Source: Desulfobacterales bacterium
Lineage (GTDB): Bacteria > Desulfobacterota > Desulfobacteria > Desulfobacterales > JAUYIZ01
Assembly: GCA_030688615.1 (NCBI GenBank)
Contig: JAUYIZ010000204.1
Span: forward strand, 1 to 57,837
Length of the DNA: 57,837 nt
Direction of reading: 5' to 3'
Shown: one piece after another, positions 50,785-57,837 of the stretch
How positions within the stretch are numbered: the first letter of the stretch is position 1
Layout of the letters: each line of letters begins with the position of its first letter
Made by a program: the position numbers and the translations under genes
Notes under the pieces: generated by a model
Databases searched by the model: none
What the model saw: the letters and a program-made list of their open reading frames with translations, nothing else
What the model was told of the DNA's origin: nothing

Positions 50785-51870
50785 ATGTCTGGTAAGAGAT
50801 TAGTACTGGTAATTACGCAAGTCCTATTCTTTTTGGGATGGTCAGGTTTGGCCGGAACCGCTAAAGCGGATTCTTTGGCTCAGATTATTGAAGGGGCGAA
50901 AAAGGAGGGCACCGTCTCGGTGAAGCTAGCCTCTACTCTCGCACCCAAGGGAATAAAGCGCTTGGAAAGGGAGATCCAGAAGAGGTTTGGCGTTGACTTA
51001 AACATCCAGTTCACCCCTACCGGTAGTTTTGGCAAGGAGCTGGGTGAATTCACGATGGAGCACAAGGTCAGAATGACCCCCACTTACGACCTTATAACCT
51101 CCAGTGAGGCATACATAGCGCCAGGCATCAAGGATGGTGTCTTCCAAAGAGTGGACTGGAAGCCTTTCTTTACCGAGGATACAAATCCGGAGATGGCTTT
51201 AGAACACCCTCTTGTGCGTGGCTCCGTCGTTAATTACACCGGCTATCTAGGTTTGATGATCAACCCCGAGAAAGTCCCCGCCGGTGAATTCCCGAAGGCC
51301 TGGGCAGACCTGGCTAACCCCAAGTGGCAAGGAAAGGTGGGCATGCTTAACGTTGCCAGCACCTACGCGCGGTGGGCCTACGTCCTGGGCAAAGAGAAGA
51401 TGGCAGCCGACCTTAGAGCCGTGGTAAAGAACAAACCGATAATTGGGCGCTATGCCGACCAGCTCAACCGCTATCTGCTCGGGGAAGTCTGGATGGGTTT
51501 CGTAACCAGTTCCTATACACAGGCAGCCAAGGAGAAGGGTGTGCCGGTTGTATTCCAGGGTCTAGACTTTGTTGAAGAAGCACGGTATTTGCTAGCATTA
51601 CGGACGGGGGCGGCGCATCCCAATGCCGCTAAGCTGGTTGCCGTTTACCTATCCACTCCAGCAGGTGCCAAGTTTATGCTGGAGGCGGCGGCGAAGGGCA
51701 ATAGCCTGTATCCGGGCAACTTTGAACACGACCTGAGGAAGCAACTGGAAGCCCAGGGCGCTACTATATATGCGAGGACTGCTTACCCAGGATTGCTTGA
51801 GTTTCTCCTTTCTAAGGAGTTTGCCAAGTGGGAGAAAGAGATGAACCTAATCCTCAAGGGAACGGGATAG
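50785..51870 (+). CDS. Extracellular solute-binding protein (ABC type, Fe3+/spermidine-like family)
   Basis: The 361-residue protein has a signal peptide (MSGKRLVLVITQVLFFLG...AKA) and IIEGAKKEGTVSVKLASTLAP, the common N-terminal pattern of family 1 solute-binding proteins related to iron(III)-binding proteins. Middle parts GYLGLMINPEKVP and PKAWADLANPKWQGKVGML fit the same family. AAAGGGGG precedes ATG 50785. No permease or ATPase gene is adjacent, so it is an orphan in this window. Codon use (CTT, TCT, GTA frequent) differs from the housekeeping block, suggesting transfer. Confidence 0.8.
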   Translation: MSGKRLVLVITQVLFFLGWSGLAGTAKADSLAQIIEGAKKEGTVSVKLASTLAPKGIKRLEREIQKRFGVDLNIQFTPTGSFGKELGEFTMEHKVRMTPTYDLITSSEAYIAPGIKDGVFQRVDWKPFFTEDTNPEMALEHPLVRGSVVNYTGYLGLMINPEKVPAGEFPKAWADLANPKWQGKVGMLNVASTYARWAYVLGKEKMAADLRAVVKNKPIIGRYADQLNRYLLGEVWMGFVTSSYTQAAKEKGVPVVFQGLDFVEEARYLLALRTGAAHPNAAKLVAVYLSTPAGAKFMLEAAAKGNSLYPGNFEHDLRKQLEAQGATIYARTAYPGLLEFLLSKEFAKWEKEMNLILKGTG

Positions 51871-52669
51871 ACTATCCTTTATCGGCCGCCGGTGATTGAT
51901 TGAGAATGTTCCCATAAAAACGAACTTCCAGAATGCGGCGTGAACGTGCCATTATCACCGCACTTTTCGCTACAGATATCATAATCTTCGATCGGGTGGC
52001 TGGTCAAGTGAATTTACACCCCGATCGCCGCTCCTGCGTCTTCAAAGAATCTGCGACGGTCAAGTTCAAAGGCAAGGGTGCTTCATTTCCCGGTGTTTTA
52101 TCATATCAAAGACAATGAATATCCTAAGCCAGGAGATCCAGGATGGGAACATGCTGACCGCCACCGCCTTCTGGGAATGATCAGGATTCGTGACTAAATG
52201 GATATTTCAATTTGTCTTCAAGCTAAATTCTCCCTTTATATTCCCCAGGCTTCAGCATTTTCTCGGTGATCTCCACGCTTTTGTTAAGACCACCTTGCCG
52301 GTCAGACTTATCTTTGGTTTTGGAAGCGCTTGATATCCTGAGGATTCGAAAAGAAATATGGAGCTATCAGATTACAGGATTTGTTTTAATTTGATGACGT
52401 TAAAGTCCATAAAAAAGGCAGCTATTTTTACCCAAGGGGATTTTAAAATAACGGATTACATTATTATAGGCCCCTTGCTTTTCCGTCGAAGCCTCTGGAA
52501 GATTCTATTTTTATGAACCTGAAAGGCTGGATATCCAACCCATTACTAATAATGAACACTGTCGATTGAAAGACTCATTTATTTTTGGTATAGAGTTACA
52601 GTGGACTGCGGCATGAAGTGCTCGGTTTTGATATCAAGAACCGCCACATTAGAAATACGGAGGAAACAC
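51871..52669. other. Gene-poor stretch with a possible gene remnant
   Basis: About 800 bp without a supported complete gene. The frames at 51933-52118 lack features. A minus-strand fragment at 52223-52363 is the only protein-like sequence. The last 30 bp hold the ribosome site of the dehydrogenase. Confidence 0.5.
52223..52363 (-). pseudogene. Possible 3' remnant of a gene
   Basis: A minus-strand frame of 46 codons ends GLNKSVEITEKMLKPGEY... then stops at 52223. The tail looks like a real protein C-terminus but the frame is closed by a stop at 52364 and has no start. Family not recognised. Low confidence. Confidence 0.25.
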
Positions 52670-53626
52670 ATGCTCAAATTTGTGATGCTAGATCGCAGAG
52701 AATACTGGGCGGAACGATTGCAAGCATCCCTGGCCGATACCTATCAAATTGTGACACCGGAAAATGAGGCGGAGGCTCAACTCAAAATCGCTGATGCCGA
52801 CGCTGCTTACGGCTGGGTTTCGCCGGAGATGCTACCGCTGGCCCAAAAATTGCGCTGGCTGCACAGTCCGCGGATTGGGGCCGACGCCGGCTACTATTAT
52901 AAGGAACTGACCGAACACCCTGTTGTGGTCACCAACCCTCGCGGCACGTTCAACGATCACATTGGACAGCATATCATGATGTACGTCCTGGCTTTAGCGC
53001 GGGGATTGTTCTTCTATATGGAAGCGCAACGGCAGCAAAAATGGGACAAAAATGCTCGGAAAACGCCCTACATAGATCTGGCGACCTCGACGGCTATGAT
53101 CGTCGGTGTCGGTGGCATCGGCCAGCAGGCGGCCGGGTACTGCACAGCCTTTGGCATGAAGGTAGTTGGCATTGACGCGCGGTGGGAATATGACATCCCA
53201 GACGTCGAGAAACACCCTCCCGAAGACCTTGACTCATTGTTGCCGGAGGCCGATTTCGTAATCGTCACCGTCCCCCACACTCCTGAAACCGAGGGCATGT
53301 GGACGACCGAGCGCTTCCAATTGATGAAAAGAACCGCTTATTTTATCAACATCGGCCGCGGTATGACAACCAAACTTGATGATCTAGTGGAAGCCCTTAT
53401 AAATGGCACAATCGCCGGCTGCGGGCTGGACGTTTTTGAAATTGAGCCGCTGCCCTCCGATCACAAACTATGGAAGCTTCCCAACGTCATCTTGACTCCC
53501 CACGTCGCCTTTAAAGACGCCACCAACATCTCAGAACGCCAATTCGAAATGTTACTGGACAACATGAGACGCTTTGCCGCCGGGGAAGAGCTAAGGAATA
53601 TCGTAGATAAATCGGTGTGGTACTAA
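52670..53626 (+). CDS. D-isomer-specific 2-hydroxyacid dehydrogenase
   Basis: The 318-residue protein has the NAD-binding motif MIVGVGGIGQQAAGYCTAFGM near 145 and VIVTVPHTPETEGM. INIGRGM and the catalytic Arg/Glu/His region (AGCGLDVFEIEPLP, LTPHVAF) follow, as in the 2-hydroxyacid dehydrogenase family. GGAGG lies at good distance before ATG 52670; the frame upstream to 52601 is not needed. It would reduce a 2-oxoacid with NAD(P)H. It stands alone with gene-poor DNA on both sides. The substrate is unknown. Confidence 0.88.
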   Translation: MLKFVMLDRREYWAERLQASLADTYQIVTPENEAEAQLKIADADAAYGWVSPEMLPLAQKLRWLHSPRIGADAGYYYKELTEHPVVVTNPRGTFNDHIGQHIMMYVLALARGLFFYMEAQRQQKWDKNARKTPYIDLATSTAMIVGVGGIGQQAAGYCTAFGMKVVGIDARWEYDIPDVEKHPPEDLDSLLPEADFVIVTVPHTPETEGMWTTERFQLMKRTAYFINIGRGMTTKLDDLVEALINGTIAGCGLDVFEIEPLPSDHKLWKLPNVILTPHVAFKDATNISERQFEMLLDNMRRFAAGEELRNIVDKSVWY

Positions 53627-53680
53627 CCAACATGCCCGGGACGGGCACAACGAAGGATGAAAATGGTTATTTTCATATAA

Positions 53681-54583
53681 AAATTCGGGGCTAAAATTGA
53701 AGATTTCAATGCAAGTTTGGGAATATTCAAGCTTCGCTTTCCGGAAAAGACCGACACGCTCTCTATCCTTGAACAGATCGCCCGAATCCCCCTGATCTCG
53801 AAGGCCGAACCAAATTATATCTATCCAATTTCGCTGCCCTATATATATAGTGAAATGTCGGCCAATTCTGAGCCATTCATCACCCCCGGGTCAATAAACG
53901 CTGTTCCAATCGCCATTCTTGATACCGGACTGGCTCTTGATGCCGGGTTGCAGGACCTGATTTTAGCAACCTTGGATGTTCTCAATCCGAATGACCAAAT
54001 TTCAGATTCTCTGGGTCATGGGACACAGATGGCCTTAATCGCATCCGGTGCCGTCAAACCTTTAGGCGTCAGCGGTGATTCTAAATCATACCGTCCCGTA
54101 ATTGCGATACGGGCTTTTGATGACAGTGGTTTAATATCGAGTTATGATTTAATGAAAAGCGTTGATTTTGCCATACACAGCGGTGCCAGGGTGATGAGTT
54201 TAAGTTGGGGTTCTGAAATTCGAAGCGGTTTTGTGGAAAAAACTCTGGATTACGCGAAGTCAAAAAAACTTATTATTGTTGCGTCTGCCGGTAATGAGCC
54301 AACTGGTAAAAAGATGTATCCCGCAGCCTACGAATCTGTTATCGGTGTGGGCGCCCTCGCTCCAAACGGGAAACCATGGAAAATGTCAAATTACGGTGAT
54401 TTCGTCACGCTGTATGCCCCGGGCTTTGCGGCACTGCCTGGGGGCAATAATGAAGGGCCCGGCACTTACGCGGGCACATCTATATCCGCAGCATTTATGG
54501 CAAATGTTATTGCGAATTATCTTGTAGATCATCCAGAGGCCTCCACGCAGGAAGTCATTAAAGCCTTCCAAAGTCGCCCTTGA
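53681..54583 (+). pseudogene. Subtilisin-like S8 peptidase, N-terminally truncated
   Basis: The frame encodes a complete S8 catalytic domain: Asp in IAILDTGLALD, His in SLGHGTQMALI, Asn in VASAGNEP and Ser in AGTSISAAFMA. Ahead of it lies the end of an inhibitor-type propeptide (DFNASLGIFKLRFPEKTD ... KAEPNYIY). The frame is closed by TAA at 53678 and no ATG lies near; the only upstream starts are TTG 53717 or none. Signal peptide and the first half of the propeptide are missing, so the gene is probably a 5'-truncated remnant. An internal TTG start without export is the alternative. Confidence 0.7.
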
Positions 54584-55171
54584 TTTCCCCCCCCCTGACG
54601 ACGGGGCGCTATCACAGAGTTTTCATGGCCCTGCTGCCCCGGTGATTGTCAGCCCCCCTACGTAGCATATCCCACAGATGATTGTGATATTCTGTTTTTG
54701 AAAGAACCATTCAGTCGCAGCCATACCATGACCTTGGAGTAACGACCGATCTTTAAGCCGGAAGGGGAGCGGTTTTAGCCAGGGCAAAACAACCTGGAAT
54801 CGACAGCGGAAAAGGTGCTTTTACTGATTTGGACCCTAAAAAGCCAATTTATCCTGCCATGTTCACCTGAGATACTTTCTGGAGATCACAGCTTCACCCA
54901 AACCTGCGATAAGAGAGTAAATTCCCCGGCAACGGGTCATTGAAGATACACCAGTCGTTCAACGCTGATATTATGGCAAACATTTTTCTTTTGACCTAAC
55001 CCTGCCATTGTAATATTCTTTCTTACATCTCCATCACCAGCTTTCTATGTATTTTTCACGCTTAGAAAGGGGTCTAAGAAGGGCTTTCCATGCCCAGAGA
55101 GTATATTAAAAGCCTGGCCGCCCCTATCCGAGGAAGATGAGGCTACACACTTGATCATTAGGAGGAAACTT
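54584..55171. other. Intergenic stretch without a supported gene
   Basis: About 590 bp of mixed composition between the peptidase remnant and the lipocalin-like gene. No reading frame with domain features, no clear repeat and no terminator were seen. Confidence 0.5.
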
Positions 55172-55609
55172 GTGAAGGCACAGATAGAGCAGCTCTACGG
55201 AACGTGGCGGCTTGTAAGCAGGACCGAGGAAGGTGGCGAGACAGACGCCTCCTCCGAGATTGCCGGCAACGCCCCCCAGGGGTTTATCACCTATGGCCAA
55301 AATGGGCGCATGTCGGTAATTACCATCGGAGGGAACCGCCCCAAGCCGAAGGATCTCACGAAACTTACGGACCAGGAACGGGTCGAGCTTTTCAATACGA
55401 CCATTGCGTACGCCGGGACTTTCACAGTTGAGGGCAATAGAGTCACACATAACGTAGATATCTCCTGGAATGAAACCTTGACCGGCACTTCTCTGGTCCG
55501 ACATTTCCAAATCGAAGGGAACACGTTGACCATCCGTGTTGATCCAATGATCAGCCCCACCGGGGAAAGACAACCTGGGGTGGTGTTAATGTGGGAGAAG
55601 GTCCAGTAG
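55172..55609 (+). CDS. Lipocalin-like domain protein
   Basis: The 145-residue protein starts at GTG 55172, six bases after AGGAGG, and reads VKAQIEQLYGTWRLVSRTEE. LYGTWRLVS is the typical GxW opening of bacterial lipocalin-like (Lipocalin_5) proteins, followed by GFITYGQNGRMSVI and later LVRHFQIEGNTLTIRVDP. A small beta-barrel that binds a hydrophobic ligand is expected; no signal peptide is present. A methyltransferase gene follows 23 bp downstream in the same direction. Confidence 0.75.
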   Translation: MKAQIEQLYGTWRLVSRTEEGGETDASSEIAGNAPQGFITYGQNGRMSVITIGGNRPKPKDLTKLTDQERVELFNTTIAYAGTFTVEGNRVTHNVDISWNETLTGTSLVRHFQIEGNTLTIRVDPMISPTGERQPGVVLMWEKVQ

Positions 55610-55632
55610 TCTTTCTTTTCAAGGAGGGGACG

Positions 55633-56250
55633 ATGGGACTGTATGAAAAATACATATTTCCAAAGATGGCGCACCTTGTTTGCAGCATGAAGCCATTCCC
55701 CCGCCAGCGCGAGAAAGTAGTGCCTATCGCTCGGGGGGTTGTTTTGGAGGTTGGAGTCGGGTCGGGGTTAAATTTACCTTACTATGACGGCAACAAAGTG
55801 ACCAAAGTGTGGTGCCTCGATCCCTCACCTGAGATGCTGCGGATGGCAGAAAAGGCAGCTAAATCGCTTCCTCTCAAGGTTGAATTCATAGGGTCGCCAG
55901 GTGAAGAAATCCCGCTTGAAGATAATAGCGTCGATACAGTTGTTGTTACCTACACGCTGTGCACCATTGCGGATACTGAGCAGGCTCTTCGACAGATGGC
56001 GCGGGTTCTGAAGCCGGGGGGTGAACTCATCTTCTGCGAGCATGGTGCTGCACCAGATGAGGACATTCGTTGCTGGCAGGAGCGCATCAATCCAGTTTGG
56101 AAACTGTTGGCTGGCGGATGTCACCTAAACCGCCCGATACCCAAGCTTATCGAGCAAGGTGGATTCAGGATAAAGGGGATGGAGGCCATGTACATTCCAG
56201 GCTGGCGCCCTGCAAGTTTTAACTACTGTGGTATGGCGACTCACGCGTGA
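55633..56250 (+). CDS. Class I SAM-dependent methyltransferase
   Basis: The 205-residue protein has motif I VVLEVGVGSGLNLPYYDG, an acidic strand VWCLDPSPEML, EEIPLEDNSVDTVVVTYTLCTI and MARVLKPGGELIFCEHG (post-I motifs), so it is a complete class I methyltransferase of the Methyltransf_11 type. ATG 55633 has GGAGGGGA upstream, preferred over 55591. It resembles methyltransferase-like proteins fused or next to small lipid-binding proteins; acceptor unknown. Confidence 0.85.
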   Translation: MGLYEKYIFPKMAHLVCSMKPFPRQREKVVPIARGVVLEVGVGSGLNLPYYDGNKVTKVWCLDPSPEMLRMAEKAAKSLPLKVEFIGSPGEEIPLEDNSVDTVVVTYTLCTIADTEQALRQMARVLKPGGELIFCEHGAAPDEDIRCWQERINPVWKLLAGGCHLNRPIPKLIEQGGFRIKGMEAMYIPGWRPASFNYCGMATHA

Positions 56251-56386
56251 TTGGTAGTGATTGCCAATGGCAAATTGGGGGGAAACAAGGGGGAAAAAAG
56301 AAATCCAAATAAAAGAATGATCGGTCATCGGTTCAAGGGGCTTCCATCTTGGAAGACCAAAAACGGTTCAAAGTTGCAGGTGATAA

Positions 56387-56839
56387 ATGGACAAAGTAGA
56401 TGACAAAACGGTTTTGATCATTGAGGATGACCGCAACACCGCTGCATTGGTTGCACGGGTTAAAGCGGTCTTGAGGCGCGTCCGGCAGAAAGTGAATGCG
56501 CTTGAAACGATTCTGTCTCACGAAAAAATAATCCTGGATCTCAAAAAACGTCGACTGAACGTGGACGGAAGGCCGGTAACGCTCACGCCTCATGAATACG
56601 CGCTATTGCAAACGCTGATGTCTTCTCCGGGCAGAATTTTCATTCGAGACGAACTGTTGATCCGTCTCTATCCGGCAGGTGAGGCTGCGGTGATCGACCG
56701 GGTGGTGGATGTTCACATTGGAAAGCTGAGACAGAAAATCGAACCGGACCCGTCAAATCCCCGATATATTCTGACTGTCCGGGGTGTCGGTTACCGCTTT
56801 GCCGACCGGAAGCCGCAAGACGACAAGGCCCCCCGATGA
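56387..56839 (+). CDS. OmpR-type response regulator with most of its receiver domain deleted
   Basis: The 150-residue protein begins as an ordinary receiver ([18 protein letters not shown]) but jumps at about residue 24 directly to the receiver's last helix ([12 protein letters not shown]). The phospho-acceptor Asp, the switch Thr/Ser and the Lys are all missing. The winged-helix DNA-binding domain (about 55-145: [44 protein letters not shown]) is intact. The junction falls on a repeated 'LVAR' segment, so an in-frame deletion of about 95 residues is the simplest explanation. If expressed it would bind DNA without phosphorylation control. Its stop overlaps the kinase start by 4 bp. Confidence 0.8.
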   Translation: MDKVDDKTVLIIEDDRNTAALVARVKAVLRRVRQKVNALETILSHEKIILDLKKRRLNVDGRPVTLTPHEYALLQTLMSSPGRIFIRDELLIRLYPAGEAAVIDRVVDVHIGKLRQKIEPDPSNPRYILTVRGVGYRFADRKPQDDKAPR

Positions 56840-57615
56840 AAAAACATCTGATCTTCAAACTCCTTGGGATCAACCTGGCGGTAATTTTCTTTGTGGTTGT
56901 CATCGTGTGGATCTCTATCAACACGCTGGCCGCAGATTATTTTGTCACCCTCATGGAAAAATACAATATTTCTCCAGGACCGGCTCACGACATGTTTGTC
57001 AGCGCGGTGCACCGCTACCTGATTCGGGCCAGTCTGGCCGCCGCCGTCATCACCGTGGTGCTCAGCTTTCTGATGATGCGCAGGGTCCTTAAACCGCTGA
57101 CCCGGATGACCGAAAAGACCCGGGAAATCGCTTCCGGTAATTTTGCCGTCCGGGTATCGGCCCACACGGATGACGAAATCGGCCAGCTTGCCCGGGCCGA
57201 CGCTTCGCACGGCAATTTAAAACTGGAACCCACTGATATACGGGAACTGGTCCAGACGAGTATCGAAACATTCCATCAAGCGATTTCCCAAAAATCCATT
57301 TCCATGAACCTGCATGCGGCACCGGGTCCGATAATCGTACCCGCCGACCGGAAGCAGATTGCGCGTGTTCTGCGAAATTTCACCGACAACGCAGTCCGGT
57401 ACACGCCGCAAAACAATGATGTGGAAATTCATATAGAATCCAATCTGAGCCGGATACAGGTTTCATTTACCAACAGCTGCGGGGATCTGATTCCGTCTGA
57501 GCTGCCTTTTATTTTCGAACGTTTTTATCGGGGTGAAAAATCCCGTTCCCGCCAACACGGCGGTGCAGGCATCGGCCTGGCCATCGTCAAAGAACTGGTA
57601 AAGGCCCACGCATAA
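56836..57615 (+). pseudogene. Sensor histidine kinase lacking the HisKA domain and C-terminus
   Basis: The 259-residue product has two spans (about 7-30 and 60-80) and a HAMP domain ([22 protein letters not shown]). The sequence then jumps from GQLARADA directly to [18 protein letters not shown], the region after the phospho-accepting helices. The H-box is absent. The ATPase domain starts ([43 protein letters not shown]) but ends after KAHA at a TAA, about 30 residues early. The deletion lies between repeated 'QLAR/QLAK' type codons, as in the partner gene. It cannot autophosphorylate. Confidence 0.8.
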
Positions 57616-57702
57616 ATTGTAGTCCGGATTCCAATGCAGGCCATCTGTTGAACCGCAATAATGGCCGCATTCCCCACAGCTTGCCGCGGGGTTCTTCAAA
57701 AT

Positions 57703-57742
57703 CTTTACCAAAACTTTACAATTTCTTTACACGCGCTTTAAT
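57703..57742 (+). promoter_or_regulatory. Four 11-bp-spaced direct repeats (OmpR/CpxR/PhoB-type operator)
   Basis: CTTTACC (57703), CTTTACA (57714), CTTTACA (57725) and CTTTAAT (57736) recur at exactly 11 bp. Tandem heptamers at one helical turn are the usual target of winged-helix OmpR-family regulators; the complement GTAAAG matches CpxR-like half-sites. A TATATT/TATTAT -10-like element follows at 57752-57759. The truncated OmpR-type regulator at 56387 is the nearest candidate. Confidence 0.6.
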
Positions 57743-57808
57743 CCGCCGTCTTATATTATCCTCAAAGAGAATTCCGATGTTGGGTTTCTCTAACTTAATT
57801 GATGGTCT

Positions 57809-57837
57809 CGTAAAAAGTCCTAAAAAGACCTTTTACG
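57809..57837. repeat. Inverted repeat at the right edge
   Basis: CGTAAAAAGTC (57809-57819) and GACCTTTTACG (57827-57837) are inverted copies with one mismatch, a palindromic element cut by or ending at the window border. A short frame opening at ATG 57778 runs across it to the edge without recognisable protein features. Confidence 0.5.

Noticed and set aside
57778-57837. Start of a new gene at ATG 57778 running off the right edge
   Set aside because: The 20 codons run through a palindromic repeat and show no family features; the true downstream gene cannot be judged from this window.

Overview
The window (57.8 kb) looks like a chromosomal contig of an anaerobic, Gram-negative deltaproteobacterium-type organism (Desulfobacterota, probably near the Desulfobacterales). 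This is an inference from gene content: a four-subunit 2-oxoacid:ferredoxin oxidoreductase, tripartite tricarboxylate transporters, many multihaem c-type cytochromes, heptose-kinase (LPS) and outer-membrane genes, hybrid histidine kinases with sigma-54 activators, and dispersed inverted repeats of a kind common in that group. No rRNA, CRISPR array, IS element or phage gene was seen.

Layout. 1-7.6 kb (+ strand): a partial gene, then a surface-polysaccharide cluster (flippase, DUF268 protein, CgeB-like and GT2 glycosyltransferases, asparagine synthase) and a nitroreductase. 7.7-14.3 kb (- strand): a tight run gspA-gspB-korDABC-hemW, with hemW broken by a one-base frameshift. 14.5-32.7 kb (- strand): a unidirectional 18-kb electron-transfer island. 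32.8-38.0 kb (- strand): two tripartite tricarboxylate-type membrane components with one binding protein. 38.6-49.5 kb: housekeeping genes (mltG, nagZ, tsaD, a WecA/CapD-type fusion, purM, an AlaC-like aminotransferase, hom, thrH, heptose kinase, DUF167) ending with an initiator tRNA. 49.6-57.8 kb: a gene-poor tract with scattered single genes, several of them truncated or internally deleted.

The part most likely to be an undescribed system is the island at 14.5-32.7 kb. From upstream to downstream it reads: hybrid histidine kinase, NtrC-type sigma-54 activator, periplasmic cupredoxin, membrane-anchored ethylbenzene-dehydrogenase-type haem-b protein, cupredoxin fused to a NosR/NapH-type polyferredoxin membrane protein, orphan CuA (CoxII-like) protein, lipoprotein, Cyc2-like outer-membrane cytochrome-porin, plastocyanin-like copper protein, Rieske protein, split cytochrome b, octahaem cytochrome c with a coiled-coil stalk, small c-type lipoprotein cytochrome, and a second hybrid kinase that is a close paralogue of the first. 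Two near-duplicate regulatory regions (about 23.84-24.17 and 28.62-28.94 kb) each carry a GG-N10-GC sigma-54 promoter, a GTCGC-N6-G(C/T)GAC inverted repeat about 190 bp upstream, and a conserved leader with a perfect anti-Shine-Dalgarno match. The simplest reading is that the kinase/activator pair switches on both halves of a pathway connecting an outer-membrane electron port, periplasmic copper and haem carriers, a bc-type quinol complex and a ferredoxin-like inner-membrane protein. No terminal catalytic subunit (CoxI, NosZ, molybdopterin enzyme, nitrite or nitric oxide reductase) lies in the island, so the direction of electron flow and the substrate are unknown.
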